A stretch of DNA of 64,000 nucleotides. Source: Xenopus tropicalis (lineage: Eukaryota; Chordata; Amphibia; Anura; Pipidae). The position numbers and the translations under genes are program-made. The stretch covers positions 145,307,545 to 145,371,544 of the forward strand of contig NC_030680.2 of assembly GCF_000004195.4 (NCBI RefSeq), read 5' to 3'. The notes below the pieces were generated by a model. It saw only the letters and a program-made list of their open reading frames with translations. It had not been told where the DNA came from and ran no database searches. Each line of letters opens with the position of its first letter. The first letter of the stretch is position 1. This document shows positions 1 through 10,967 of the stretch, one piece after another.

Positions 1-75
1 ATGTTTTGTTAATTATGTGATGTGATTGTCTGTTATCTTTATGTTCGGTTTATTTTTTCTTAATAAAGAAAAATT

Positions 76-548
76 CCTATATATTAGGTACCTACCTAGT
101 GCTACCAACCCCTATTTCTGTAGGGAAATGAGAGCAGAGCAGGCAGTAACCCTTCCAACACTTTCCCCTGTCTCTGTCCCTATATATTAGGTATCTACCT
201 AGTGCTACCAACCCCTATTTCTGTATGAAATGAGAGCAGAGCAGGCAGTAACCCTTCCAACACTTTCCCCTGTCTCTGTCCCTATATATTAGGTATCTAC
301 CTAGTGCTACCAACCCCTATTTCTGTATGAAATGAGAGCAGAGCAGGCAGTAACCCTTCCAACACTTTCCCATGTCTCTGCCCCTATATATTAGGTACCT
401 ACCTAGTGCTACCAACCCCTATTTCTGTAGGGAAATGAGAGCAGGGCAGGCAGTAACCCTTCCAACACTTTCCCATGTCTCTGTCCCTATATATTAGGTA
501 CCTACCTAGTGCTACCAACCCCTATTTCTGTAGGGAAATGAGAGCAGA
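76..548. repeat. Minisatellite, 102-103 bp unit, ~4.6 copies
   Basis: Copies begin with CCTATATATTAGG at 76, 179, 281, 383 and 486. Each holds a TACCTACCTAGTGCTACCAA block and a GAGCAGGCAGTAACCC block. Copies differ by a few substitutions and by one G-rich indel (TAGGGAAATG or TATGAAATG). No coding sense is seen and I find no transposon ends around it. The first 75 bases are AT-rich and unassigned. Confidence 0.93.
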
Positions 549-897
549 CACATCTCAGCATTTCCCATAAAAATAATGAAAATTTCAAACTGTGAGCTAA
601 TTGCATTTCTATCGAGAGTTCTACCTTGCAGGAGCAAAGGAAAAAGATGGAGAAGGGAGATATAATGAAAGCCCTTAGCACAGCATTTCACTTTAGGCTT
701 AACAGAGTTTGTATAAAGGGCTTTGAGACCAATCTACATGGTAATGTACATAATGATTATATAACAAACCCAGGAAAGAAATAGTTGTGTAAACTTTTTA
801 AGAGATGAGATGAAGCAGGATGATGGGAAAGGAACAGACTACTAGGTATTCAGCCCTATTGCTTATTATTTGAGACAGTTATGTGTTGGGCTGTATA
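549..897. other. Unassigned intergenic or intronic DNA
   Basis: AT-rich sequence with no long open frame, no tandem structure and no repeat family that I recognise. Confidence 0.5.
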
Positions 898-899
898 TA

Positions 900-1555
900 C
901 AGGTATCGGGCCCCTTATCCGGAAACCCATTATCCAGAAAGTTCCGAATTACGGAAAGGCCATCTCCCATAGACTCCATATTTGTAAATGGTTTCCTTTT
1001 TCTCAGTAATAATAAAGCAGTACCTGTACTTGATCCCAACTAAGATATAATTACCCCTTATTGGGGGCAGAACAGCCCTATTGGGTTTATTTAATGGTTA
1101 AATGATTCCCTTTTCTCTGTAATAATAAAACAGTACCTGTACTTGATCCCAACTAAGATATAATTACCCCTTATTGGGGCAGAACAGCCCTATTGGGTTT
1201 ATTTAATGGTTAAATGATTCCCTTTTCTCTGTAATAATAAAACAGTACCTGTACTTGATCCCAACTAAGATATAATTACCCCTTATTGGGGGCAGAACAG
1301 CCCTATTGGGTTTATTTAATGGTTAAATGATTCCCTTTTCTCTGTAATAATAAAACAGTACCTGTACTTGATCCCAACTAAGATATAATTACCCCTTATT
1401 GGAGGCAGAACAGTCCTATTGGGTTGAAATGATTGTTAAATGATTTTTTAGTAGACTTAAGGTATGAAGATCCCAATTATGGAAAGATTCTTTATCTGGG
1501 ATCCTTATCTAGGTCCCGAGCATTCTGGATAACAGGTCCTATACCAGAATATTGT
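900..1555 (+). mobile_element. MITE with TACAGGTA ends and internal 113-bp array
   Basis: The left end is TA+CAGGTATCGGG followed by CCTTATCCGGAAACCC. The right end is GGTCCCGAGCATTCTGG...AACAGGTCCTATACC, the mirror of the left, with the final TGTA mutated. This looks like a non-autonomous DNA element flanked by TA. Copies of the same family are at 2495, 6245, 31153, 34862 and 37683, with end-less arrays at 49193 and 60772. No transposase is present. I cannot assign the superfamily with certainty. Confidence 0.82.
1005..1430 (+). repeat. 113-bp array inside MITE, 4 copies
   Basis: TACCTGTA recurs at 1021, 1134, 1246 and 1359. The unit runs from TCTGTAATAATAAAACAG through ATTACCCCTTATTGG to TTTATTTAATGG. 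Copies are nearly identical; the main variant is a 4- versus 5-G run before GCAGAACAG. Confidence 0.93.
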
Positions 1556-2494
1556 GAGTGGGTCCCTAAGCTCAGGTAAGAGACAGCAGCACAGAGTATA
1601 GGCTAAAAAAAAGCAGAAAGGAAGATGGGGGTACCAGGGGCATCTTGGGGGCACAGCCCTTTCCTGCTAATGGACTGCGGTTGCTTTGGGCCAGTACTGA
1701 AGCCCAAACCATAATGTGTAGGATTTCTAACCTGCCCGTTTGTTAAGCTTTAGTTCTCCTTTACAATATAAAAACAAACAAAAAATAGCAATTCAACGGG
1801 TCAGCCAGTGTCATCTAATTGCACTGCATTTATAAATAATCATTACTTTGCTTTTTAATACAGATTTTTATCCTGTAACCTAAAGTTGCTTAAATGAAGT
1901 TCATCCCAGTAGAGAAAGCACAAAGGTAACGCTTAAAACTAATCTTCTTTGACTTTACGAGGGATATAAAAATTCTATCTCGGAGTTCTACGGCTTCTAA
2001 TAAATCACGGTAAAGTAATGCCGAAGCGTCAAATTAAAATGATATATTATAGTAACCCATGGCAACCAGCGGCGGATATTAGTTCTAGCTTGCAATCAGA
2101 GAAACGATGGGCCTATTTAGTTATAGTAACTCTACTTTATTATGGACAAAAGTAAGTTCGGTGAATCCAGTTCTGTAGGTTCTGGGATGCAGGACAGTTC
2201 CATTTTACAAGTAACGGGGGGGGGGGGGGGATCGGATTTAGCCCACATCTGAGTGGGGAAAGAACTCCATAAATCAGGCAGGTCCGACCTTCAGCCTCAC
2301 AATCCCAGAATTCCCCGAGTCCTGACAGTGCAACACAGAACCCCTGGGTACCTGTTGGTTGGACACTGATATATATATACTGTATGTATAGAAATGTAAA
2401 AATGTTTACATAGCAAATTATGCACATTGTACTATTATTTATGCCCCCCCTCCCAAGTAGCCCCTTAAATGCTTGGAGGGGAGGCAAGTTAAAT
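1556..2494. other. Mostly unique DNA, with a G16 run
   Basis: No exon is recognised. There is a 16-G homopolymer at 2216-2231 and a short TA run near 2370. The open frame on the minus strand at 2140-2535 spans the poly-G and part of a MITE, so I do not consider it a gene. Confidence 0.5.
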
Positions 2495-3044
2495 TCCCTA
2501 TTTAAATAAACCCAATAGGGCTGTTCTGCCCCCAATAAGGGGTAATTATATCTTAGTTGGGATCAAGTACAGGTACTGTTTTATTATTACAGAGAAAAGG
2601 GAATCATTTAACCATTAAATAAACCCAATAGGGCTGTTCTGCCCCCAATAAGGGGTAATTATATCTTAGTTGGGATCAAGTACAGGTACTGTTTTATTAT
2701 TACAGAGAAAAGGGAATCATTTAACCATTAAATAAACCCAATAGGGCTGTTCTGCCCCCAATAAGGGGTAATTATATCTTAGTTGGGATCAAGTACAGGT
2801 ACTGTTTTATTATTACAGAGAAAAGGGAATCATTTAACCATTAAGTAAACCCAATAGGGCTGTTCTGCCCCCAATAAGGGGTAATTATATCTTAGTTGGG
2901 ATCAAGTACAGGTACTGTTTTATTATTACAGAGAAAAGTGAAATCATTTTTACAAATGTGAATTAGTGATTAAAATGGAAGATGGCCTTCCTGTAGTTCA
3001 GAACTTTCTGATAACAGGTTTGCAGATAACAGATCCCATACCTG
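2495..3044 (-). mobile_element. TACAGGTA-type MITE, one end missing, 4-copy array
   Basis: The reverse-strand monomers carry TACAGGTA at about 2568, 2682, 2795 and 2907. The terminus is AGATCCCATACCTG at 3031-3044, followed by TA. No opposite terminus is visible at the left, where the array starts abruptly after a TTAAATTCCC stretch, so this copy is truncated or deleted on that side. Confidence 0.82.
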
Positions 3045-3154
3045 TAGTAGTTATTACTATAATACTATTCTGGACTTAGAAGGAAATTTGTCTCACTGTG
3101 AGATCCATTTGGTGACTTGACTGATATTTATTTTGGCTTCTTCTAAACAGGGAG

Positions 3155-3402
3155 TAGGATTGCCACCTGTCTGATTTTGACCTGAACAGCCTGGTTTTTG
3201 GAAGGGCTGTCTTGGTCAAAACTGCCTGCCTGGTTTTCCCAATTTGGAAAACCATGGAAGACTCTTCACATGGTGACTGGCCGATTGCCACGTCATAGCC
3301 CCGCCCCAACAACAGCACTATCCCCCCATGTGATGTCACTGTCCCACCCAGTGATGTCATGACTCCGCTCGGAGTTAGCAGCTGCTAAAAGTGGCAACCC
3401 TA
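3155..3402. mobile_element. hAT-like MITE with TAGG(G)TTGCCAC ends
   Basis: It begins TAGGATTGCCACC and ends GTGGCAACCCTA, an inverted pair. The flanks ACAGGGAG and ACTGGAAG agree at 6 of 8 positions, consistent with an old 8-bp target duplication of the hAT type. A second copy with a better duplication lies at 62136-62337. The interior has no coding capacity. Confidence 0.62.
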
Positions 3403-3955
3403 ACTGGAAGCTTTGTAAGTATTGAACATAAAGGACCAATCTTCTGCTGCCAGGATCCCTCATACTGTAGGTTGGAACTTGTTTATTTGCTGTAATCTCA
3501 CTTTGGTTTTTTTTTTACATTGCTAGTCAGTTGTGAACTTCATGACATATATTGTTCAGACATGTTGATATGATCTGAGAGCAAGACTGATTGATGAGCC
3601 TTGACAATCTGACTTTCTTGCCGTCTATTAATAAAAATGTTTCATCATCATTTCCTCCAACCTGCCCCATCTCATCACCCTCAGAATGGGGGATTGTGCA
3701 TCGGATCATTCACATTATGGATTTTATTTGCCAGGGCCATGTTTTTTTTTTTTCCGCTGGGGCCCCTTGGGTCATGTGGGGAAGGAACACTCAGTTCTTA
3801 TATATTTTATATATATATATATATATATGCTCAAGGGACTACTAAAGCATTCAATCCTTAGTGGACATACTAGGGGGCAACAGGTGGGTGTGACCAAAAA
3901 CCCTTATACTGGCCCCATGTTTAGCCAGTGCATGTTCTAGCCAAGATGGTGGCAG
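3403..3955. other. Unassigned DNA with a TA microsatellite
   Basis: A (TA)n run lies at about 3803-3828 and a T-run at about 3741-3752. The small overlapping open frames here depend on this low-complexity sequence. No exon is recognised. Confidence 0.5.
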
Positions 3956-4722
3956 CCCATTGTTCTGTTTTTCCGCCGAAAGGGTTTTAAACAAAGAAGC
4001 TCCCAGAAGTCCCCTCCAGAGGAGCTGGGTAAGCCCCTCCTAGGTTAATCCCCTCCCCTAATGATGCTGCAGGGGACCCTGCCAATTGGAGCTGCTAGGG
4101 TTGGGTTAAGCAGAAGCAGGGTCAGCCTCCTAACCAATCAACCCTAGGGGGTGTGGAAAAGAGGGGAGGTACCATCAGCAAGGTAGAAAAAACAGAGGTT
4201 GGGGGTGGAGAAGGGGCTTTTTGTTTGTCTGGGTGTAACCTCGCTACGGCAGGACACCCTCCCCTGCGGTTCCTTGGGATCCTCCCTAGCTCAGGCAGGA
4301 AGATTCCCTCCAACTGGATTACCCTAACCCCTGCGGAAGGACTGTTTGCCCTGGAACCAAGGTAGTGCATTTTCTGTGGAACTACCTGAAAAGGAACTTT
4401 GTTTATTCCCATTGGAACTGCCTGGGGAGGCTACCCAGGTAATTGTGGCTGTCTGGGTGGGAAACCTTTGTGTATTGGGGGTTGGGCTGGGAGACTCGGC
4501 CTTTGTTCCCTGGAGACTGTGCAGAGGGGGGTTGCCCTGAAGACTCCCTGAAGGAGGATTTGATGTGATTGGGACTTGTGGACCTTCCATGCGTATTGCC
4601 CTTTCCCTGTTTATCTACGTTTGGTTGTAATAAACCCCTGTGAAACAACCCTTGTGGCATGTGTGGTATTTCCCTGATTGTGCTAGCGGCTCATACATCA
4701 TACGTTGTGTGACAGTGGGAAT
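3956..4722 (+). mobile_element. Possible solo LTR (weak)
   Basis: GC-moderate, gene-free block with an AATAAA polyadenylation signal at 4629-4634, followed about 85 bp later by GTTGTGTGACA and a GTGGG stretch. This arrangement resembles the 3' half of a Ty3/gypsy-like LTR. I cannot define the 5' boundary or a target duplication, and no internal retroviral-type coding region is present. It could equally be an untranslated terminal region or unrelated DNA. Confidence 0.28.
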
Positions 4723-4754
4723 AGGTGGTCAAGTTGATTTAGGGTCATGCATGA

Positions 4755-5164
4755 TGATTTGTAGATTGTAAGCTCTTTTGGGCAGGGCTCCCTTCACCTC
4801 TTGTATCGGTTACTGATTGCTTTATATGTTACTCCTTGTAGAGTGTAAGCTCTTTTGGGCAGGGCTCTCTTCCCCTCCTGTATCGGTTACTGATTGCTTT
4901 ATATGTTACTCCTTGTAGAGTGTAAGCTCTTTTGGGCAGGGCTCTCTTCCCCTCCTGTATCGGTTACTGATTGCTTTATATGTTACTCCTTGTAGAGTGT
5001 AAGCTCTTTTGGGCAGGGCTCCCTTCCCCTCTTGTATCGGTTACTGATTGCTTTATATGTTACTCTGTATGTCCAATGTATGAAACCCACTTATTGTACA
5101 GCACTGCGGGATATGTTGGCGCTTTATAAATAAATGTTAATAATAATAATAATAATAATAATAG
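4755..5164 (+). mobile_element. L2/CR1-like non-LTR 3' tail with 77-bp array
   Basis: A core TAGATTGTAAGCTCTTTTGG is repeated with a 77-bp period (GTAAGCTCTT at 4768, 4845, 4922 and 4999). It is followed by a tail reading TTGGCGCTTTATAAATAAAT and then (ATA)n at 5137-5162. This core and tail are typical of L2/CR1-like LINE ends and the SINEs that share them. Related copies in the opposite orientation are at 9640 and 25270. Confidence 0.62.
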
Positions 5165-6029
5165 TTACAGGAATTATTCAATACAAAGAACCAATCATTG
5201 GGGTTGGTATGTTTTTTAAACTCTAAACTTGTTGGGCAATTCCAGCCAACCAAGAACTTTTTGGCAACAAAAGTGATGCTTTTTTTCAATCTAACACCTA
5301 TTTTGATGGCCGAATTTGAAAACAAAGTTATCCCCAAGGTCTCTGCATTCCCTTATATAACAGAGACAAGAACAAAAGCTGAAAGAATAAAATGAAAGAC
5401 ACAAGGACACTTTATCATCAGGCAGACGAAAAACCCGCCTGTGCTTATAGGAGCTGGAGAAAGAGAATAGAAATGAATGCACCACAATGTCAACACGTTC
5501 GGAGAGAAACATTAGGAATAAATGTTAGAAGCCGATATCGAGAACAGCAGGAATCCTGGGAAGGAAACCAAGTTTCAACTGTAAAAAAGAAAAAAAAGTT
5601 TAATGGAACGTCCTCGATGCTGGAGTCTCCCACTGGGTTGAAAGCACAGGAGAAATACAGTAACTGTAGGTATCGAGCACGTGGCTTTATTTTCTTTTAC
5701 CAAGCCCTGGGGAGGCTCATTCTATGTATACAGCGCCGTTTTGGACAATAAAACGGATACAGTTTATAAAGGATCTCAGTTATGAAAATAGTCAGGCCAA
5801 ATGGAGATGTTTATACAGTGTGTCACTCTATATAAACATACAAGGTGACCCTATAATAAAATCCCCGGCTTTAATCTGATGGTGACTGGAGCCTGGAAGG
5901 CTCAATTATGATTTCAACACAATTTACTGCCCACCATTGCAAAAGATGGAGGCATGTGTTGTGTAAATTGGAAGCGAACCAGAGACCTTCCTCGCACACC
6001 CTTAGCTCTCCAATTTAGATTATGTGCCC
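5165..6029. other. Unique DNA, no exon recognised
   Basis: A 119-codon frame on the plus strand (5392-5751) is not repetitive, but it has no recognisable domain, is lysine-rich and lacks splice or promoter support. I regard it as chance. There are no repeats of note. Confidence 0.45.
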
Positions 6030-6190
6030 GGTGCACACTGCTGGGGGGATCGGCACCCTCCAAAAATCCACAGTAACCACAAATGCAATGGCGCTCAGAG
6101 CTGCAATAGGGACAAGCCCTTAGTTCAAACTTTATTGCGGTAGTGCAACGTTTCGGGGCAAAGTGACCCCTTTCTCAAGCATGCTTTACT
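6030..6190. mobile_element. Interspersed repeat with GCAACGTTTCGGGGC core
   Basis: Contains TTTATTGCGG and GCAACGTTTCGGGGC followed by CCCCTTTCTCAAGCATG. This core recurs in many vertebrate interspersed repeats, and a relative (CCGCGTTTCGCACC...TGCTTGCTCAG) sits at about 34060-34100. Boundaries and class are unclear. Confidence 0.4.
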
Positions 6191-6244
6191 TTGTGTAAAT
6201 TGGAGCCATTTAAGTATTTGTGTATAAACGTTGCTCCTTGCACA

Positions 6245-7362
6245 TCATTAGATCAACCCAATAGGATTGTTCTGCCCCAATAAGGGGTAATTATATCTTA
6301 GTTGGGATCAAGTACAGGTACTGTTTTATTATTACAGAGAAAAGGGAATCATTTAACCATTAAATAAACCCAATAGGACTGTTCTGCCCCCAATAAGGGG
6401 TAATTATATCTTAGTTGGGATCAAGTACAGGTAATGTTTTATTATTACAGAGAAAAGGGAATCATTTAACCATTAAATAAACCCAATAGGGCTGTTCTGC
6501 CCCCAATAAGGGGTAATTATATCTTAGTTGGGATCAAGTACAGGTACTGTTTTATTATTACAGAGAAAAGGGAATCATTTAACCATTAAATAAACCCAAT
6601 AGGGCTGTTCTGCCCCAATAAGGGGTAATTATATCTTAGTTGGGATCAAGTACAGGTACTGTTTTATTATTACAGAGAAAAGGGAATCATTTAACCATGA
6701 ATTAAACCCAATAGGACTGTTCTGCCCCCAATAAGGGGTAATTATATCTTAGTTGGGATCAAGTACAGGTACTGTTTTATTATTACAGAGAAAAGGGAAT
6801 CATTTAACCATTAAATAAACCCAATAGGGCTGTTCTGCCCCCAATAAGGGGTAATTATATCTTAGTTGGGATCAAGTACAGGTACTGTTTTATTATTACA
6901 GAGAAAAGGGAATCATTTAACCATGAAATAAACCCAATAGGACTGTTCTGCCCCCAATAAGGGGTAATTATATCTTAGTTGGGATCAAGTACAGGTACTG
7001 TTTTATTATTACAGAGAAAAGGGAATCATTTAACCATTAATTAAACCCAATAGGACTGTTTTTCCTCCAATAAGGGGTAAATATATCTTAGTTGGGATCA
7101 AGTACAGGTACTGTTTTATTATTACAGAGAAAAGGGAATCATTTAACCATGAAATAAACCCAATAGGACTGTTCTGCCCCCAATAAGGGGTAATTATATC
7201 TTAGTTGGGATCAAGTACAGGTACTGTTTTATTATTACAGAAAAGAAGAAATCAATTTAAAAATGTTATTTACTTGATTAAAATGAAGTCTATTTGAGAT
7301 GGCCTTCCCATAATTCGGAGCTTTCTGGAGAATGGGTTTCCAGATAACAGATCCCATACCTG
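6245..7362 (-). mobile_element. TACAGGTA-type MITE with 9-copy 113-bp array
   Basis: The right terminus is AGATCCCATACCTG followed by TA at 7363. Monomers in reverse orientation carry TACAGGTA from 6313 to 7216 at about 113-bp steps, nine in all. Variants AACCATGAAATAAACCC and AACCATTAAATAAACCC alternate irregularly. The left terminus is absent; the array begins in mid-unit at about 6243. Confidence 0.85.
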
Positions 7363-7429
7363 TATTACACTTGGCATACCCATTGCTGCTGCCCCTATTA
7401 ATTTTAAGACTAGTACTCTGGGTCATTTA

Positions 7430-7585
7430 TCAACCCTGGGAAAATTTGTTCATGGGCAGTAGCATATGGCAACCAATCAAAATGTTGTATTCAATGATCT
7501 ACCTGTAGCTGAAAAAAAAAGCAAATCACTGATTGGTTGCTATGGGTTACTGCTCACAGGCAAACTTGCCCAGTACTACTTTTTT
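7430..7585. mobile_element. Palindromic MITE (AGCAGTAACCCATAGCAACC family)
   Basis: The left half has GGGCAGTAGCATATGGCAACC and the right half GGTTGCTATGGGTTACTGCTC, giving an inverted structure around a short A-rich centre. Other copies are at 9306, 29934 and 52364, with a degenerate one near 30930-31010. No open frame. Confidence 0.65.
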
Positions 7586-7680
7586 TTCAGGGGAATTTGG
7601 ATTCTGTTAGTGTTCAGTGCTGCTGCACTCTAATACCCCAAAGAACGGAACCAAAGCAGTCGAACACTTTCAGTTTTGAT

Positions 7681-7982
7681 TAGTGATGAGCAAATTTGGG
7701 TGGATTTGCAGCGAATTTCCTAATTTCGACACTGACGAATTGTTTTGCGAAACTTCTGCTAAATGTTGCCAGGAAAATTCCCGGTCGTGGCAAAAAAAGG
7801 TGTGGTCGCTACAAAATAGGTGCGGCCACCAAAAAAAGGCGTGGCCGCATAAAAAAAGGCGCTATTGCATCAAAAAAGACGCGTGGCACCCGCGTTTCGT
7901 GAATTTTTTGCTGTTCCACAAATTTTCAATAGTTTCCTAAATTTTTTGCCCAAGCAAAAAGGGACAGATTCACTCATCACTA
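7681..7982 (-). mobile_element. hAT-type MITE, TAGTGATGAGC family
   Basis: Begins TAGTGATGAGCAAATTTG and ends GGGACAGATTCACTCATCAC plus TA. The left end is the 'tail' type (GGATTTGCAGCGAATTTC) and the right end the 'head' type. The family carries 8-bp duplications elsewhere (21269, 46051), but the flanks here (GTTTTGAT and GGAGCTCG) do not match. Confidence 0.8.
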
Positions 7983-8494
7983 GGAGCTCGGTTCTCCTCC
8001 TGCCTCGGGTAATAAAGGTTGGGGGTCACTGTAATTCTCTGCTGGGATAAAAGCAGAAAAAAATCCAGAAGTGAATGATATATTATGGGATAACGGACAC
8101 TCTAGTTAAAGAAACAATTGACATTCAGTAGCGCGAGAGTCACGGCTCAGAATCTGGCTGAGCCCAAAGTCTCTTCTACACAAGCTGCCTGCAAATAACA
8201 TCAGCAGATTCCTTAAGATAATTAAAAAGAACAGACCTTGGACAGCTGACTAACGAGGGCAATTCATATTATTACAATTAGTGGAAAGATGGGTTGTAAA
8301 TTAAAAAGGAAATGTAAATATTTGGTTGGGTGGAAGCAAAACGTTCTATCCCCACCCACTGTTTTTGCCCAATCAGGTGTAGGTACTATTAACTATTAAT
8401 ATTCCATGGCTGAAGATTTACACTGGGAAAGTGTAGGGCAGTTATGGGGGGGCTGATCTGCTAGGGGGGCGTACAAGCCAGTGGAAGAGGTGCC
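7983..8494. other. Unique DNA
   Basis: Non-repetitive sequence, AT-rich, with no exon recognised. The stretch 8130-8300 lacks low complexity and could be worth a conservation check, but nothing in it identifies a function. Confidence 0.4.
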
Positions 8495-8645
8495 TGGTAT
8501 GAAGACCAGTTAGGGTGGAATTTGAGGGTGAATATATATCTAAGGTCTTGGATATCAGTGGAACTACAGGAAAGTGGCAATAATGACCATGCTTTTATAT
8601 ATCTTTACTCTGTTTGTGAGCAACGTGGGGGGCAAAGAGTGAAAA
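8495..8645 (+). repeat. Single diverged monomer related to the 135-bp arrays
   Basis: GACCAGTTAGGGTGGAATTT, GTGGAACTACAGG, TTTTATATATCTTTACTC and GGGGGGCAAAG appear in the same order as GGCCAGTTAGGGGGGGATTT, CTGGAACTATAGC, TTTCTATATATCTGTAACC and AGGGGGCCCAG of the 135-bp unit at 14645 and 50490. It is alone here and well diverged, so it may be an unexpanded ancestral copy. Confidence 0.55.
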
Positions 8646-9300
8646 AAGACCCCCCCCCCCATATAACACATCAAATGGTAACGCCCAGCCCACTATACAC
8701 TTGTATAGGATTTCATAGTTACAGTGTTAGACTGGCAAACTGAGATCCCAGGAAAACTCCCAGTAGGCCTTTCTGCTCGTAGCCATTTTGGCTCATTTCA
8801 TGGTCATTTCCTGTTTCTGTCTGAAAACAAAAAGGCTAAATAGATAGGAGGATCAATTGGGTAAATTTCAAAATACAGAGGTTGAGTCCTTACTCAAGTG
8901 GAGTACACATAGTTCGAAGAGTGGCCCTATGGTCTAAGGTTTTGGTGGTTTTCCAGTCTGGCTCAGTATATTTATCAAATAGGGGGAAATACAGCTAATA
9001 AGATGTACATTGCACTATGGGACAAAATGCCCTGTATTTACCCCCTGCCTAGGGAGGGTTATACATATAGCGCTCTCCTGCTCCTCATAGCTCGGCAATC
9101 TGCACCAAGTGACGGATTCTTTATCTGCTGCAAGTTGCGCAGTGCGTCATGTACCGCATAATGGTAAAGGCTCAAGTGGTCCATAATTGGGCCCATTTGT
9201 CTGTCTGCCTTTAGTGAATAAGCCCTTTTGCTCAGTAAATGCTTTTATGAATGCTTAGACATCCTGGCAGGCAGGAAAGTATTAATATTTAGACATTTAG
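8646..9300. other. Mixed unique and old interspersed repeat
   Basis: A C-run (8650-8660) opens the interval. The part around 9040-9230 (TTACCCCCTGCCTAGGG, AATTGGGCCCATTTGTC) resembles a dispersed repeat but I cannot bound it. No exon recognised. Confidence 0.4.
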
Positions 9301-9305
9301 GGGGT

Positions 9306-9461
9306 TATGTAATAAAAAAAAGCACTAACTTTGCTCAGGAGCAGAAACCCATAGCGACCAATTAGCAGGCAGCATTTACAGGTCACCTGTTTAAAAGCAA
9401 ACATGTTATTGGTTGCTATGGGTTACTGCTCCTGGTCAAACTTAGTGCCTTTTATTACATA
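9306..9461. mobile_element. Palindromic MITE (AGCAGTAACCCATAGCAACC family)
   Basis: TATGTAATAAAAAAAAGCAC at the left mirrors TTAGTGCCTTTTATTACAT at the right, and GGAGCAGAAACCCATAGC mirrors GCTATGGGTTACTGCTCC. The complete hairpin-like element is about 155 bp. Confidence 0.75.
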
Positions 9462-9564
9462 TGGGGTTAGGCATAATAGGGGTCATTTAGGAAGACTAGG
9501 GGGGGGGAAAAAGTTAGAGCGCCAGGGTAGGGGGCAAGAGCACTCTGCGCCAGAGCTCATAAAT

Positions 9565-9642
9565 TACCCTTTATATATATATATATATACAGTATATATA
9601 TATATGTGTGTATGTATGTATGTATGTATGTATGTATGTATA
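9565..9642. repeat. (TA)n / (TGTA)n microsatellite
   Basis: Runs of TA are interrupted by CAG and then followed by TGTA repeats. Confidence 0.95.
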
Positions 9643-9822
9643 ACTTTATTTATAAAGTGCTACTTATGTACCCAGCGCTGTACAGTAGAATAGAATAATA
9701 CAAACAGGGGGTTATTAAGATAATAATAGATAAATACAAAGTATAACAATAAATACAAATAAATAAATACAAGATACAGTTGCAATAAGTCCCTGCCCCG
9801 TAGAGCTTACAATCTATATATA
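9640..9822 (-). mobile_element. L2/CR1-like 3' tail, reverse orientation
   Basis: TTTATTTATAAAGTGCTAC, CCAGCGCTGTACAGTA and CCCTGCCCCGTAGAGCTTAC (then AATCTA) are the reverse complement of the tail and core found at 4755-5164. It is a single, unexpanded copy. Confidence 0.6.
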
Positions 9823-10707
9823 TATACAGTATATTGATTAGTATTTACTTTTGTGTTTCTGGAACTGATACCTTGTTGCAAAGCTGTGCGCTTTGAAAGA
9901 AAACAACATTAAATGGAAATAAAAGAGACGGTATAAATGCCCTCAAAGATGATAAGTGATTCCAATTAAGCTGGAAATAGGAAGATGTCAAATAAATATC
10001 AGTCTCAAGGACCTCTCTAAATTCAAGAGACCTGTGAGATCTATACTCCTTCACTCTCCCTGGCACCGGTTCAGAATCTTTGCTTGTGTGACAAATATAA
10101 AGAAGGAAAAACTCACAGAGCCAAGGACTTATTCATGAACACAAACCCGAGCAGGTATTTACACTATTCACAGGTTTTCCATTAGTGCCCATATCTGAAT
10201 ATCTACTGGCCAAATAGCCCCGTGCCCTGCCGCTCCAGTTTCTAAGGGCGACACCTTCCTGACTTCTTGTACAGGAGGGATGATGAGGAAGGTTGTGGGC
10301 AGCCAGAATGAGAACAAAGGTTAGTTAGGGAAGACTGAAACTGCCAGCAGTCGATAATATAATCTCAGAACACAGTCACATCAAGTCATTACTACTAGTT
10401 ATGAATTCATAACAACCAATCGGCATATAGATTTGATCAATTAAGGGCATTTACCATGAAGTAGTCATTTGTCTCATTTATTGTTATGAGTTACTGTACT
10501 GGAGTAAAGCAGTCTTGTACCATTAGAAGATTCATAGCAAATCTCTGGGTCCTGGTGGAAAACTGTGGCTATGTTGGCTAGTAAGGATTAGGGTGTCTCT
10601 TTTGGCTGCTGTCTAATGGGACACCATGGACTGGGTCGTCCTGGGAATGTGACGACTGTGTATCTATTCCTTATGGATTGGATCCCCCCTGCTCCCATTT
10701 GAGCATA
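9823..10707. other. Unique DNA, no exon recognised
   Basis: AT-rich non-repetitive sequence apart from a short TA run. The small frames on either strand at about 9845-10138 overlap each other and have no recognisable domain. Confidence 0.45.
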
Positions 10708-10956
10708 AAGCCATGAGCGAATTTGTCCAAAAAAAAATGAAACTGCGGAAAAATTCACTAAATGGTGAAAATTTGCAAAATGTGGGTACCACGTGACCTT
10801 TTTGACGTGCCTGCGCCTTTATTTGAAGCCACCGCACCTTTTTATTGATGCAACTCCAACTTTTCATGGCGGAAGTTTAGCGAAACACTTTGCCAATGAC
10901 GAAATGGGGAATTTCGCTGGGAATCCATGCCTGCCGAACCAATTTGCTCATCACTA
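10708..10956 (+). mobile_element. hAT-type MITE, TAGTGATGAGC family (left copy of a pair)
   Basis: The degenerate head end is CCATGAGCGAATTTGTCC; the tail end is GGGAATCCATGCCTGCCG...TTTGCTCATCACTA. Only about 11 bp separates it from an oppositely oriented copy, so the two are tail to tail. Confidence 0.75.
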
Positions 10957-10967
10957 GTCATGTGGTT

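Noticed and set aside
5392..5751. 119-codon lysine/arginine-rich frame
   Set aside because: No domain, no splice or promoter support, and composition follows the local A-richness.
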